Assembly (NCBI RefSeq): GCF_030819175.1 | Contig: NZ_JAUTBJ010000002.1 | Coordinates: 1,374,001-1,438,000, forward strand | DNA length: 64,000 nt | Direction: 5' to 3' | Source of the DNA: Sphingomonas sp. SORGH_AS_0879 | GTDB lineage: Bacteria > Pseudomonadota > Alphaproteobacteria > Sphingomonadales > Sphingomonadaceae | Part shown: piece after piece, positions 1 to 9,178 of the stretch | Layout of the letters: the number at the start of each line of letters is the position of its first letter | How positions within the stretch are numbered: the stretch's first letter is position 1 | The notes under the pieces: model-generated | Database searches by the model: none | The model's input: the letters and a program-made list of their open reading frames with translations, nothing else | Told to the model about the DNA's origin: nothing | Position numbers and translations under genes: made by a program

Positions 1-2
1 TT

Positions 3-332
3 CAGACCGTGTCCGCCGTCACTGCCTATCGCTGGCTATATTCCGACGGGCTGAAGCCCGCGAACGTCATCGACCTGTTGATCGCGCGCGCCGAATTGCC
101 GCGCAGCCTGGCGGCGTCGGTCGAGGAAACGGTGGATGTGCTGGGGCAACTCGCCCGGCGAACGGGGCAGCATGGGGAAGCGGATCGTATGGCGAGGGTG
201 CGCGCAAACCGGATGACTAAGACGCGGTCGGGCGATGTGATCGCGGGCGGGCTTCATCAGTTTCTCGAAGCCTTTATTCAGGAGAATGCCCAACTGCACG
301 GCGCCATCGGCCGTCAGTTCAAGTTCGCCTGA
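3..332 (+). CDS. Alpha-E domain protein (DUF403), C-terminal part
   Basis: This is the last 109 codons of a gene whose 5' end lies outside the window. The reading frame is already open at base 3, so the GTG at base 9 is internal. The visible peptide is mostly helical and starts with QTVSAVTAYRWLYSDG; a middle section reads LIARAELPRSL and the end reads GAIGRQFKFA. This matches the C-terminus of DUF403 (alpha-E) proteins. Genes of that family usually sit beside a circularly permuted ATP-grasp gene and a bacterial transglutaminase gene, and have been proposed to act in an uncharacterised peptide-ligase system. The stop codon shares one base with the start of the downstream transglutaminase gene (TGATG), so the two are probably one operon. 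The ATP-grasp partner would be expected upstream, outside the window. Biochemical function is unknown. Confidence 0.8.
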   Translation, partial: QTVSAVTAYRWLYSDGLKPANVIDLLIARAELPRSLAASVEETVDVLGQLARRTGQHGEADRMARVRANRMTKTRSGDVIAGGLHQFLEAFIQENAQLHGAIGRQFKFA

Positions 333-1114
333 TGCGGATCGCGATCGAGCATCACCTCGCCTGCCGCCCCCGAGTGGCGGGCGGCCCCATGGTGCAGATG
401 CTGCGCCTGACGCCCGAAAATCATGACGACCAGACGGTCGCGCATTGGCGGATCGACGTGGATTGCGACGCGCGATTGCGGGGAAGCCATGACGGCTTCG
501 GCAACGCCGTGACCATGCTCTATGTCGAGGATGCGCCGGAGGTCGTGACGATCACCGCCACTGGGGAGGTGCTGACCAGCGATGCGCACGGCCTGATCCA
601 CGGCGCGACCGAGACGCTGCCGCCGCCGCTCTTCCTGCGCATGACGGACGCGACTCCGGCCGATCCCGTGATCGTGGGATTTGCGGCGGAGGCGACGCAA
701 GGGGCAGAGGGTCCGCTCGCGGCGCTCCACGCCCTGAATGCCGCGATCCAGGCGCGTTTCGATGTCGATTTCGAGGCGCGGGTTGTTCGCCTGGATGTCA
801 CGCGCATCTTCGCCGAGAATCGTGCGACGCCGTGCGATCTGGCGCATATCTTCTGCGTGGCGGCACGGTCGCTGGGTATCCCGGCGCGCTATGTCTCGGG
901 CTATGCGGCGCTTGGAAGTGCGGAACATGGCAGCCCGCATTGCTGGGCGGAGGCCCATGTCGAGGGACCCGGCTGGATCGGCTTCGATCCCTGTACCGGG
1001 CTCAGCCCGCAGGACCGCCATGTCCGCGTCGCGGTGGCGCTCGACGCGACCGGCGCGGCGGCGGTCGCGGGGGAGCCCTGGGGCGGCCTGGCGGTGGCGA
1101 ACGCAGCGCAGTAA
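332..1114 (+). CDS. Transglutaminase-like cysteine peptidase family protein
   Basis: This 260-residue protein has a bacterial transglutaminase N-terminal beta domain (about residues 1-100) and a transglutaminase core (about 140-225). The catalytic triad is readable: Cys168 in ATPCDLAHIFC, His203 in SPHCWAEAH and Asp219 in WIGFDP. No signal peptide or membrane segment is visible, so it should be cytoplasmic. It begins at an ATG overlapping the DUF403 stop by one base, implying coupled translation. Family members linked to DUF403 and ATP-grasp genes are thought to be amidases or peptidases of a conserved but uncharacterised system, not protein cross-linkers; that role is inferred from family context. 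The length is normal for the short stand-alone form. Confidence 0.88.
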   Translation: MRIAIEHHLACRPRVAGGPMVQMLRLTPENHDDQTVAHWRIDVDCDARLRGSHDGFGNAVTMLYVEDAPEVVTITATGEVLTSDAHGLIHGATETLPPPLFLRMTDATPADPVIVGFAAEATQGAEGPLAALHALNAAIQARFDVDFEARVVRLDVTRIFAENRATPCDLAHIFCVAARSLGIPARYVSGYAALGSAEHGSPHCWAEAHVEGPGWIGFDPCTGLSPQDRHVRVAVALDATGAAAVAGEPWGGLAVANAAQ

Positions 1115-1284
1115 CCGCGCCGCCAGAATGCGGTCCACGCGAACGGAACGTACCGTCATCCCGGCATGGGTGGGGATGGCGGGCGATCATCCTTGTTCAG
1201 GGTATCAAGGGTTCAACCCATTATTGGGCGATGGTCAGCATAGTTTGCCCAATCGACATTCATCATATTGTGAGAAGCGATTGG

Positions 1285-1413
1285 TTCGCGCGAAGCCGCG
1301 ATGGCGCGAAGATGTTGTTTCGCTTTGCCACCCGCACGCTCAATCGTTGGGCAGGCACGGCCAATGAGTGTCGGCGCGTATAACCTCTTCGCGTCATCGC
1401 GGCTTCGCGCGAA
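1285..1413. repeat. 27-bp inverted repeat in the 1115-1438 gap
   Basis: The 324-bp gap between the convergent transglutaminase and bpt genes holds no convincing gene. Its main feature is a pair of 27-base arms at 1285-1311 and 1387-1413. The left arm starts TTCGCGCGAAGCCGCGATGG, and the right arm is its reverse complement with one mismatch. The arms are separated by 75 bp. The 12-mer ATCGACATTCAT at 1252-1263, just outside the left arm, also forms the ends of the MITE-like element at 47851-48073. Confidence 0.7.
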
Positions 1414-1438
1414 ATTCGAAAAAACGAATGGATTGGCC

Positions 1439-2212
1439 TTAGCCCAACGCTCCAACCGGCGGCGGTGCGGATGGCTCGCCGGTGAAGGTCGCCCAGCCGC
1501 GCGGGCCCAGTGCCTCCAGCGGTTGATAGCGGGTCTTGTACGCCATGCGCGGCGACCCCTTCACCCAATAGCCGAGATAGACATAGGGCAGACTGGCGGC
1601 GCGGGCGCGCAGGATGTGGTCCATGATGATGAAATTGCCCAGTCCCGGGCGGCTGTCATCCTGCGTCTCGAAAAAGCTGTAGATCATCGACAGGCCGTCA
1701 CCCTGCCGATCGGTCAGGCACGCGCCGACCAGCCGACCACGCTGCCCCTCGGGGCCGGAGGGTTCGCGATATTCGACCAGCACCGACTGGACCGGCGACA
1801 GTTCGACCATGTCGGCATAGTCGCTTTCGTCCATCGCGGACATGCCGCCGCCCGGGTGCCGCTCGCCCAGATAGCGGCGGAGCAGCTGGAACTGCTCGGC
1901 GGTCGCCCAGGGCTGGCAGGCGGTGACCTCCAGATCGGCATGGCGGCGCAGCAGCTTGCGCTGGGTGGCGTTGGGGCGGAATTCCCCCGCCACGACGCGC
2001 ACCGAGATACAGGCGGTGCAGCCCGCGCAGGACGGGCGATAGGCGACCCCCTGGCTCCGGCGGAAACCGATCCGGCTCAGCGCCTCGTTCAACTCGCCCG
2101 CATGTTCGCCGTTCAGTTCGGTGAACACCTTCCGCTCGTCACGCCCCGGCAGATAGGGGCAGGGGGACGGGCTGGTGACGAAGAAGCGCGGGAAACGAAA
2201 AGGCGCGGTCAC
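1439..2212 (-). CDS. bpt: Aspartate/glutamate leucyltransferase (Bpt; Ate1-like)
   Basis: This 257-residue cytoplasmic protein is of the bacterial Bpt/Ate family, which moves an amino acid (leucine in Bpt) from charged tRNA to proteins with N-terminal Asp or Glu. That marks them for the ClpS-ClpAP N-degron pathway. Family hallmarks near the N-terminus are [18 protein letters not shown] and the Cys-rich [21 protein letters not shown]-like C-terminal half contains [15 protein letters not shown]. The start is a GTG at 2212, and the protein from there has normal family length. Another N-degron enzyme, aat, is at 24786-25544, so both halves of the bacterial leucine-tagging pathway are in the window. 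Bpt and Ate cannot be told apart with certainty by eye, so the substrate assignment is from family knowledge. Confidence 0.9.
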   Translation of the reverse strand: MTAPFRFPRFFVTSPSPCPYLPGRDERKVFTELNGEHAGELNEALSRIGFRRSQGVAYRPSCAGCTACISVRVVAGEFRPNATQRKLLRRHADLEVTACQPWATAEQFQLLRRYLGERHPGGGMSAMDESDYADMVELSPVQSVLVEYREPSGPEGQRGRLVGACLTDRQGDGLSMIYSFFETQDDSRPGLGNFIIMDHILRARAASLPYVYLGYWVKGSPRMAYKTRYQPLEALGPRGWATFTGEPSAPPPVGALG

Positions 2213-2325
2213 CGCCGGGCAGTTCCTTCAAGGGGGGATGATTGTCCCTTATTAACGATCCTCCCGCCCGAAGCGATGGCCAGCATCGTTCGGAAACGGG
2301 ACGATTCCATAAAAAACTAAGCTGT

Positions 2326-3603
2326 TCAGGCCAGTTCGACCTGAGTCGTTTCATATCCGCTGGCGCGCAACGCCTCGATCAGCCGGTGCAGGTGCAGCGC
2401 GTCGCGCGTCTCGCACTCGATATCGGTGATCAGCCCCTTGGCGGGCAGGGTGGTGAAGACGCGCTGGTGATAGACCTCGATGATGTTCACCCGCTCGCGG
2501 TCGAAGATGCGCGCGACGTTGAACAACGCGCCCGGCTGGTCCTGCAACCGGATGCGCAGGCGGGCGAGCCGCCCCGACCGCGCCAGGTCGCGCAGCAGGA
2601 CGTTGGCGAGCAGCCGCGTGTCGATATTGCCGCCGCACAGCACGATGCCCACCGTCTTGCCCCGGAACCGCTCGGGATGGGACATGATCGCGGCCAACCC
2701 TGCCGCGCCCGCGCCCTCGACCACCGTCTTTTCGATCTGGAGCAGTGCGCTGACCGCTTCCTCCAGATGGCGTTCGTCGACCAGCACGATCTCGCGGACC
2801 AGTTGCGCGACCAGTTGCGAGGTGAGGCCGCCCGGCACCTTGACCGCGATCCCCTCGGCCAGCGTATCGCCGGCGCAGGGCAGGTCGGTGCCGTTCAGCT
2901 TGTTGTACATCGACGGGAAGAGTTCGGCCTGCACCCCGACAACCTCGACCGGGCGGGGCATGGCGGCGGCGACCGTCGCGATGCCGGAGATCAGCCCGCC
3001 GCCGCCGATCGGCACGATCAGCGTGTCGATGTCGGGCGCGTCCTCCAGCATTTCCAGCGCGACCGTTCCCTGGCCCGCGATCACCCGCGCATCGTCGAAC
3101 GGGTGGATGAAGGTGAAGCCGCGTTCCGCCTCCAGCACGCGGGCATGGGCATAGGCGGCGTCGAACGTGTCGCCCTCCAGCACCACGGTCGCGCCATGGC
3201 CCTCGGTCTGGACGACCTTCACGATGGGTGTGGTCCGCGGCATGACGATGGTCGCGGGGATGCCCAGCCGGTTGGCGTGATAGGCGAGCCCCTGCGCATG
3301 ATTGCCCGCCGAGGCCGCGATCACGCCCTTGGCCCGCGCTTCGTCGGAGAGTTGCAGCAGCGTGTTGAGCGCGCCGCGTTCCTTGTAGGCGGCGGTGAAC
3401 TGGAGGTTCTCGAACTTGAGATAGACGGTCGCGCCGGTCAGTTGCGACAGGGTCCGGCTGATCAGGGTCGGCGTGCGGATGATATGATCCGAAATCCGCG
3501 CATGGGCGGCGCGGACATCGTCGATGGTGACGATGGGCGCCGATGGCGCGAGTACGGAGGACGGGAATTCCGAAGCGGCCTCTGGGGCGGGACGACTAAC
3601 CAT
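2326..3603 (-). CDS. ilvA: Threonine ammonia-lyase (threonine dehydratase)
   Basis: This PLP enzyme converts L-threonine to 2-oxobutanoate and ammonia, the first step towards isoleucine. It has 425 residues. The fold-type II PLP domain covers about residues 25-330, with the Schiff-base lysine in AAYKERGAL (Lys74) and the phosphate-binding glycine loop GGGGLISG. One ACT-like domain follows at about 340-425 (RLQDQPGALFNVARIF). That is the short architecture with a single ACT-like domain, unlike the long E. coli IlvA with two, so a catabolic TdcB-like role cannot be excluded. The start is ATG at 3603, after an N-terminal extension of about 25 residues before the conserved VTIDDVRAAHARI. It stands alone, and the region before it is repeat-rich. 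Confidence 0.93.
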   Translation of the reverse strand: MVSRPAPEAASEFPSSVLAPSAPIVTIDDVRAAHARISDHIIRTPTLISRTLSQLTGATVYLKFENLQFTAAYKERGALNTLLQLSDEARAKGVIAASAGNHAQGLAYHANRLGIPATIVMPRTTPIVKVVQTEGHGATVVLEGDTFDAAYAHARVLEAERGFTFIHPFDDARVIAGQGTVALEMLEDAPDIDTLIVPIGGGGLISGIATVAAAMPRPVEVVGVQAELFPSMYNKLNGTDLPCAGDTLAEGIAVKVPGGLTSQLVAQLVREIVLVDERHLEEAVSALLQIEKTVVEGAGAAGLAAIMSHPERFRGKTVGIVLCGGNIDTRLLANVLLRDLARSGRLARLRIRLQDQPGALFNVARIFDRERVNIIEVYHQRVFTTLPAKGLITDIECETRDALHLHRLIEALRASGYETTQVELA

Positions 3604-3703
3604 GGGGATGCCCTAGCCGATCATGGGCGGGAGGTGAACCGTTTCGGAGGGGGAATATCGGGGCAGCGGCGAGTGGGGCCCTTCGCCGCTTTCCCTCCCC
3701 CAT

Positions 3704-3826
3704 CCCCTCCCGCTTGCGGGAGGGGCGTGCTCTTGGCGAGCGGTGTACGCTGCGGCCAAGTCGCAACGCGTGGCTCGGCGGGCCCTTCGTCGCCCAGCAC
3801 CTTTCCCCTCCCGCAGGCGGGAGGGG
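3704..3826. repeat. Two REP-like CT-rich hairpins in the 3604-4033 gap
   Basis: The 430-bp gap between ilvA and kup holds no supported gene. It has two perfect 10-bp hairpins, at 3704-3725 and 3805-3826. Each is a CCCCTCCCGC arm, a two-base loop (TT or AG) and a GCGGGAGGGG arm. The second has exactly the same 22 bases as 23739-23760. Both lie in wider CT/GA-rich stretches typical of dispersed REP-like elements. Confidence 0.8.
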
Positions 3827-4033
3827 GCGGGGGAGGGCAACGGAGCCTCGCAGAGCCCCACACCACTGTTGCACCGCCGCATCGCCCGCGCCGCCAAATC
3901 GTGCCGGAACGCAACAAGCGCGATGCGTCCGCGTTGCTGGCCTTTTGGGGCCATGCTAGGGCGTCGCGATGATCACAGGGTTGCCACTCATGTCGCCGAT
4001 GATCCTTCCCATCACCGGCACGATCGCCCGGTC

Positions 4034-5953
4034 ATGAGCATCGCACCGACCGGAAACGCGATCATGGCGAGCGACGATGCGCAGCCGCATCATCCGCAGG
4101 GCATGGCGCGGCTGGCGCTGGGGGCGATCGGCGTCGTGTTCGGCGATATCGGCACCAGCCCGCTCTATGCGTTCCGCGAGACCTTCGCGAACCCGCACCA
4201 TCCGCTGCCGCTCGACACCGCGCATATCCTGGGCGTCATCAGCCTGATCTTCTGGTCGATGATGGTCGTCGTGTCGGTCAAATATGTCGCGATCATCATG
4301 CGCGCCGACAACAAGGGCGAGGGGGGCAGCCTGGCGCTGCTCGCGCTCGTGTCGGGGCAGACCAAGACACGGCGCTGGTCGCGCGGCATCGTGCTGCTGG
4401 GCGTGTTCGCCACCGCGCTCTTCTATGGCGACAGCATGATTACGCCCGCCGTCACCGTGCTGAGCGCGGTCGAGGGCCTGGCGGTCGCCGCGCCCGCGTT
4501 CGGCGGCTTCGTCCTGCCCATCGCGATCACCATCCTGATCGTGCTGTTCAAGATCCAGCGGTCGGGGACCGAGCGGGTGGGCCTGTTCTTCGGCCCCGTC
4601 ATGCTCGTCTATTTCGCGTCGATCGCGGTGCTGGGGGTGTTGAGTTTCATCCAGACGCCGGGCGTGCTGTGGGCGCTGTCGCCGCATTATGCGATCCAGT
4701 TCTTCTTCATCGACCCGTTGCGCGGTTTCCTGGCGCTGGGCTCGGTGGTGCTGGCGGTGACGGGCGCCGAGGCGCTCTATGCCGATATGGGCCATTTCGG
4801 GCGGCGGCCGATCGGCCTGTCGTGGCTGGTCTTCGTGCTCCCTGCGCTGATGCTCAACTATATGGGGCAGGGGGCGTTGCTGTTCCGCGAGGGTGCGGCG
4901 GCGTTGGAGAGCCCCTTCTACATGCTGGCGCCCGAAGGGTTGCAACTGCCGCTCGTCATCCTGGCCACCGCCGCCGCCGTCATCGCCAGCCAGGCGGTGA
5001 TCACCGGAGCTTTCTCGGTCACGCAGCAGGCGATCCAATTGGGCTTCATGCCGCGCCTTCGGATCGAGCATACCTCTGCGGCGACCGCGGGGCAGATTTA
5101 CATTCCGCTCATCAACTGGATGCTGATGGTGATGGTGATCCTGCTGGTGCTGTTCTTCCGGTCTTCGTCCAACCTGACCTCGGCCTACGGCATCGCGGTG
5201 ACGGGGGCGATGCTGATCGACACCTGCCTGCTGGGCGTCGCGCTGACCCGGTTGTGGAAATGGCCGCTCTATGCCGCCGTGCCCTTGCTGGCGCTGTTCT
5301 TCCTGGTCGACGGGGCCTATTTCCTCGCCAATCTGACCAAGGTTCCCGCCGGGGGCTGGTTCCCGCTGCTCGTCGGTTTCATCATCTTCACCTTTCTCAC
5401 CACCTGGTCGACGGGCCGCAAGCTGATGATCCAGCGGTTGCGCGAAGGGACGATGCCGATCCACATCTTCATCGACTCGGCGGCAGGCGCGGCGAGCCGG
5501 GTGCCGGGCACCGCGATCTTCATGACCTCCTCGCCCGAGGGGGTGCCGCACGCGCTGCTCCACAACCTCAAGCATAACAAGGTGCTGCACCAGCGGATCA
5601 TCCTGCTCACCGTAAAGATCATGAGCCAGCCCTATTGGCCGGAGGACGACCGGGCCAAGCTGGACGATCTGGGGCATGGCTTCCACCGATTGGTCCTGCG
5701 CTTCGGCTTCATGGAGGAGGCGGATGTCCCGTCCGCGCTGAAGCGCGTCGTGATGGCGGGCGGCGCGTTCAAGATGATGGACACCAGCTTCTTCCTGTCG
5801 CGCCAGACGCTGCTGGCGGCGGAGCGGCCCGGCATGTCGGTGTGGCGCGAAAAGCTGTTCTCCTGGATGCTGCGCAACGCCGAGAGCGCGATGGAGTTCT
5901 TCCGCCTGCCGACCAACCGCGTCGTCGAACTGGGCAGCCAGGTGGAAATCTAG
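4034..5953 (+). CDS. kup: Kup family potassium uptake protein
   Basis: This inner-membrane K+ transporter of the KUP/HAK/KT family probably works by K+/H+ symport. It has 639 residues from the chosen ATG. About twelve hydrophobic helices fill residues 20-440, starting with the family signature [21 protein letters not shown] cytoplasmic C-terminal domain of about 190 residues follows. The reading frame is open well upstream, but the repeat-rich sequence before 4034 is not protein-like. ATG 4034 ([11 protein letters not shown]) gives the usual family length, and ATG 4064 (MASDDAQP) is an equally possible start. The shine-dalgarno signal is weak for both. The stop is 3 bp before the 2H phosphoesterase gene, so they are probably co-transcribed. 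Confidence 0.94.
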   Translation: MSIAPTGNAIMASDDAQPHHPQGMARLALGAIGVVFGDIGTSPLYAFRETFANPHHPLPLDTAHILGVISLIFWSMMVVVSVKYVAIIMRADNKGEGGSLALLALVSGQTKTRRWSRGIVLLGVFATALFYGDSMITPAVTVLSAVEGLAVAAPAFGGFVLPIAITILIVLFKIQRSGTERVGLFFGPVMLVYFASIAVLGVLSFIQTPGVLWALSPHYAIQFFFIDPLRGFLALGSVVLAVTGAEALYADMGHFGRRPIGLSWLVFVLPALMLNYMGQGALLFREGAAALESPFYMLAPEGLQLPLVILATAAAVIASQAVITGAFSVTQQAIQLGFMPRLRIEHTSAATAGQIYIPLINWMLMVMVILLVLFFRSSSNLTSAYGIAVTGAMLIDTCLLGVALTRLWKWPLYAAVPLLALFFLVDGAYFLANLTKVPAGGWFPLLVGFIIFTFLTTWSTGRKLMIQRLREGTMPIHIFIDSAAGAASRVPGTAIFMTSSPEGVPHALLHNLKHNKVLHQRIILLTVKIMSQPYWPEDDRAKLDDLGHGFHRLVLRFGFMEEADVPSALKRVVMAGGAFKMMDTSFFLSRQTLLAAERPGMSVWREKLFSWMLRNAESAMEFFRLPTNRVVELGSQVEI

Positions 5954-5956
5954 CGC

Positions 5957-6469
5957 GTGTCGTCCACTCCCGCGCCGATCATCGTCTCCGCCCTGTTCGG
6001 GCGGGCGGACCAAAGCTGGTTCGACGGGCTGCGGCGCGAGCATTTCCCGCCCGAGCGCAATGTCCTCGACGCGCATTGCACGCTGTTCCACCATCTGCCC
6101 CCCTCGGTGGAAGCGGAATTGAAGCATCGGCTGAACGGCCTGACGCGCGGGCTCCGCGCGCCGGAGGTCCGGGCGGGCGGGGTGATGTCGCTGGGCCGGG
6201 GTGTCGCGATCCGGATCGAGTCGCCGGGACTGGTCGCCATCCGTCGCGAACTGGTCGAGGCCTTTGCCGGTCTGCTGACCCCGCAGGATGCGGGCGGATG
6301 GCGGCCGCATGTCACAGTCCAGAACAAGGTGACGCCGACCACCGCCAAGCTGCTGCTGCAACAGATGGAGCGCGATTTCCGCCCCCGCGCGGTCGAGCTG
6401 ATCGGGCTGGGCGCATGGTGGTATCGGGGCGGTCCGTGGGAAATGATCTCGCGTCATTTGTTCGCTTGA
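5957..6469 (+). CDS. 2'-5' RNA ligase-like 2H phosphoesterase
   Basis: This 170-residue cytoplasmic protein is of the 2H phosphoesterase (LigT/ThpR-like) superfamily. The two HxT motifs are present: HCTLFH near residue 40 and HVTVQN near 117, which together form the active site. The family acts on 2',3'-cyclic or 2'-5' phosphodiester bonds in RNA or nucleotides; the substrate here is unknown. It starts with GTG at 5957, three bases after the kup stop. The next feature is a tRNA gene, and the likely tRNA promoter overlaps this gene's stop codon. Confidence 0.85.
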   Translation: MSSTPAPIIVSALFGRADQSWFDGLRREHFPPERNVLDAHCTLFHHLPPSVEAELKHRLNGLTRGLRAPEVRAGGVMSLGRGVAIRIESPGLVAIRRELVEAFAGLLTPQDAGGWRPHVTVQNKVTPTTAKLLLQQMERDFRPRAVELIGLGAWWYRGGPWEMISRHLFA

Positions 6470-6494
6470 CGCCCTGAAAACCCCTGTCTATAGG
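6466..6494 (+). promoter_or_regulatory. Sigma-70 type promoter for tRNA-Met
   Basis: A TTGACG box at 6466-6471 is followed after 17 bp by TATAGG at 6489-6494, 30 bp before the mature tRNA 5' end. The -35 box overlaps the stop codon of the upstream gene. Box quality and spacing fit a housekeeping promoter. Confidence 0.6.
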
Positions 6495-6524
6495 CGCGCC
6501 TCCACCGGGTGGAACGCCTGGCAT

Positions 6525-6601
6525 GGCGAAGTAGCTCAGCTGGTTAGAGCAGCGGAATCATAATCCGCGTGTCGGGGGTTCAAGTCCCTCCTTCGCTACC
6601 A
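6525..6601 (+). tRNA. tRNA-Met (anticodon CAT)
   Basis: The 77-nt cloverleaf folds fully. The acceptor stem is GGCGAAG with CTTCGCT; the first pair is G1-U72. The D arm is GCTC/GAGC, the anticodon stem is GCGGA/TCCGC around loop ATCATAA, and the T arm has loop TTCAAGT. CCA is encoded. The CAT anticodon, with neither the initiator three-GC-pair stem nor an obvious tRNA-Ile2 acceptor, points to elongator methionine. Confidence 0.92.
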
Positions 6602-7135
6602 CCCGGTGTATTTTCCCAACATTTTGAAGCATGTTACGCTCTCCGTGCGTGTCGTGGCCTTCTGTCCGGGAATGGGCTCACTCATAATCTGGCGCGTGGG
6701 ATCACCGATGGGGATGCCCTGGCGACTCCCGTCCTGTCATGGTGCGCCGGTCGTTCCCGAGATCGTCCTTGTCGCTCCGAAGACTTGACCCGAAGCGGAT
6801 CAAGTTTCCGCGATATGTCGCCCACTTTAGCATGTTCCGTCGGCATGTGGCTTGCACGTCCGCGCCCTTCGCATGGTCGGCAAATCGGATGATTTGGCCG
6901 ACCAAATCGGTTCGGAAACCAACCTGCCGCAATGAGCCTTAAGATAAATGTGCTATTCCGATATTTTACGGTCGTGCCGTTGAGTGCGGCGTGGAATCTT
7001 GATCCAGATTGGTATATCGCGCCGACCTAGACGGATGGCATGTAAGGTTACGAATCGACATGCATTTTAACCGCTCCTTCGCATCTGAAGGATAGGAAAT
7101 CCCAAAGATTTCAGGGGGGCTTTGGTTCTTACGCC
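6602..7135. other. 534-bp gap between tRNA-Met and the GGDEF gene
   Basis: No reading frame here looks like a real protein. The clearest structure is a hairpin at 6875-6903, with GGTCGGCAAATC, loop GGAT and GATTTGGCCGACC pairing apart from one bulged base. It lacks a T tract, so it is not a simple intrinsic terminator. The stretch is less GC-rich than its neighbours near 6940-7070 and may contain the promoter of the downstream gene, but I cannot place one. Confidence 0.5.
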
Positions 7136-8356
7136 GTGAACGCTGCAGTCTACGCCCTGATAGCCAATAGCTGCATGGCAGCGCTCTTCGTCATGACCTA
7201 TGGCGTGGTGGCGGTGTCCTATCCGCGCCAGCGGGCGGCGGCGTGGTTCATGGGCAGCTACTTCCTGGGGTTCCTGACCCCGGTGTGCGAGTTGATGATC
7301 CGCTTCACCGATCATGTCCCGATCTTTTCGCTGCTCGGCTATGCCGTGTTCCTGGGCGGCATCCTGATGATGTCGGTGGGGGTGCAGGCTTTTGCCGGAC
7401 GACGCCCGGCATGGCGATTCGCGCTGCTGGTCTGGATCGCCGGGATCGCGCTGCGGCTGGCGATCTGGGGCGGCGCACGGGGCTCCATGCCCTATGAGAT
7501 GCTGTTCCAGCTGCCCTTCGCCATCGCGTCGTTCCTGGTGCTGCTGGCGGTGCGACGGATCGGGCAGAAGGGGCTGATCCGTGGTCTGCTGATGGGCATT
7601 TTCAGCATCATCTGCGGCCATTTCCTGGCAAAGCCGTTCCTCGCCATATCGCTGGGCTCGGGCGCTTCGGCCAAGGTCTATGCCAACAGTGTCTACGCCG
7701 TGGCGTCGCAGGTTTCGACCGGCGTGCTGCTGGTCGCGGCGGGGCTGTGCCTGATGCTGCTGGTCATCCAAAAGGCCCTGGAGGAGAGCATCCTCGATGC
7801 CGAGACCGATCCGCTGACCAAATTGACCAACCGGCGTGGATTGAACCGGATCGCGCCCCGCCTGATGGCTGAGGCGGAGCGGGACGGGCGGGGCCTGTAT
7901 GTCCTGGTGCTCGACCTCGATCACTTCAAGCGGATCAACGACGACTATGGCCATGCGACCGGCGACGCGGTGCTGGTCGCCTTTGCCCGCCTGCTGGAGA
8001 CGCTGGCAACGCGCGATGTCCTGACCGTGCGCATGGGGGGCGAGGAGTTCGCGCTGCTGGTTCCCGATGGGGAAAGCGCGCCGGACGCGATCGACAACCG
8101 CGCGACCCGATTGGGGCGCTCGATCCGCGTCGCGCTGGAGTCGTTCATGGACCCGGGCATGCCGCGCCTGACGGTCAGCGGCGGGGTCGTCCGCTATATC
8201 AAGGGGGAGGCGCTGGACGGGCTGGTCGCGCGCGCCGATCAACTGGCCTATCGCGCCAAGCGGGCCGGGCGCGACCGTATCCTGCACGACCGCAGCGATG
8301 TCGTGCCCGAGCGCAACATCGTCTGGCCCGAAACCGCGCGCCTCGTCGCGGGATAG
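7136..8356 (+). CDS. Membrane-bound GGDEF protein (diguanylate cyclase)
   Basis: This 406-residue protein probably makes the second messenger cyclic di-GMP from two GTP. The N-terminal half (about residues 1-205) has six or seven hydrophobic helices and resembles a membrane sensor. The C-terminal GGDEF domain starts at DPLTKLTNRRG (about residue 222), with metal- and substrate-binding LDLDHFKRINDDYGH and the active-site motif GGEEF near 301. The canonical inhibitory I-site RxxD before GGEEF is not present: Thr and Val are at the expected positions. The start used is GTG at 7136. A purine-rich stretch about 18 bp upstream is too distant to be a good ribosome site, so ATG 7174 is an alternative. 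Confidence 0.88.
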   Translation: MNAAVYALIANSCMAALFVMTYGVVAVSYPRQRAAAWFMGSYFLGFLTPVCELMIRFTDHVPIFSLLGYAVFLGGILMMSVGVQAFAGRRPAWRFALLVWIAGIALRLAIWGGARGSMPYEMLFQLPFAIASFLVLLAVRRIGQKGLIRGLLMGIFSIICGHFLAKPFLAISLGSGASAKVYANSVYAVASQVSTGVLLVAAGLCLMLLVIQKALEESILDAETDPLTKLTNRRGLNRIAPRLMAEAERDGRGLYVLVLDLDHFKRINDDYGHATGDAVLVAFARLLETLATRDVLTVRMGGEEFALLVPDGESAPDAIDNRATRLGRSIRVALESFMDPGMPRLTVSGGVVRYIKGEALDGLVARADQLAYRAKRAGRDRILHDRSDVVPERNIVWPETARLVAG

Positions 8357-8359
8357 ATA

Positions 8360-9178
8360 TCAGTCGAACACTCGATGGGGATCGTGCGCGACCAGCATCG
8401 CGTCGGCGCGGGCCAAGGCGATCAGGGTCAGTCCGTGCGCGCGGGCATGGTCGATCGCCAGGCTGGTCGGGGCGGAAATGCCGATCAGCAGTCCGACCCC
8501 CGCCACCAGCGCCTTGTCCACCATCTCATAGCTGATGCGCGATGTGACCAGGATGAAGTCGGCCTGGCGATCCGGCTCGACGGCCAGCCGTCCCACCAGC
8601 TTGTCGAGGGCATTGTGCCGCCCGACATCCTCCGCCGCCGCCAGCACCTGGCCGGTCGCGTCGCAAGCGACGGCGGCATGGATCGCGCCGGTCCGGGCGT
8701 TGAGCGGCTGATGCGCGCGGATATCGTCCAGCGCGGCGAACAGGGTCGCGGGGGGGACCCGTGGGGCAGGGGGGCGCTTCGTCACCGGACGGGCGATCTG
8801 CTCCAGTCCCGACAGGCCGCATAGGCCGCAACTCGTGTCGCTGGTCCGGTGGCGCACCCGATCCCGCATCCGACCGCGCAGATGCTCGGCAAGGGTGACG
8901 CGGACGATCCACCCCGCCTCCGCCGCAAAGGGCTCGATGGCAAGAATGTCGCGGGGTGCATCGATCAGCCGCTCGGTCAGGAGGAAGCCGGTGGCGAAAT
9001 CCTCCAGCCGCTCCGGCGTCATCATCATCACCGCATAGCCGAAGCCGTCCACCTCGATCGCGACGGGGCACTCGACCGCCACGTCACGCTCGATCGATGT
9101 CGCCTGCCCGTTCGGGGTCAGGCGCAGCAATGTCAGCGGGCGGCTCGGCTCGGCATCGACGCTCACAGGGACGCTCAT
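8360..9178 (-). CDS. fdhD: Formate dehydrogenase accessory sulfurtransferase FdhD
   Basis: FdhD takes sulfur from a cysteine desulfurase and transfers it to the molybdenum cofactor so that formate dehydrogenases become active. The 272-residue protein has the paired cysteines in TSCGLCG (Cys117 and Cys120), the site of sulfur transfer, and conserved EDVGRHNALDKL. ATG 9178 overlaps the mobA stop as ATGA, which decides the start; the frame stays open upstream but only as mobA antiphase sequence. It is the last gene of the fdh-mobA-fdhD operon, with two successive ATGA overlaps, so all three steps of making this molybdoenzyme are probably translationally coupled. Confidence 0.93.
   Translation of the reverse strand: MSVPVSVDAEPSRPLTLLRLTPNGQATSIERDVAVECPVAIEVDGFGYAVMMMTPERLEDFATGFLLTERLIDAPRDILAIEPFAAEAGWIVRVTLAEHLRGRMRDRVRHRTSDTSCGLCGLSGLEQIARPVTKRPPAPRVPPATLFAALDDIRAHQPLNARTGAIHAAVACDATGQVLAAAEDVGRHNALDKLVGRLAVEPDRQADFILVTSRISYEMVDKALVAGVGLLIGISAPTSLAIDHARAHGLTLIALARADAMLVAHDPHRVFD

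Noticed and set aside
2242..3972. 576-codon plus-strand frame opposite ilvA
   Set aside because: It is antisense to a well-supported enzyme, with the same biased composition and no recognisable motif.
3956..6457. 833-codon open frame on the minus strand opposite kup and the 2H phosphoesterase
   Set aside because: It is antisense to two clear families, has His/Arg/Asp/Gln-rich composition typical of mirrored GC-rich genes and shows no domain.
6569..6942. Short frames after the tRNA gene
   Set aside because: They overlap the tRNA or one another, have no ribosome sites and atypical codon use.
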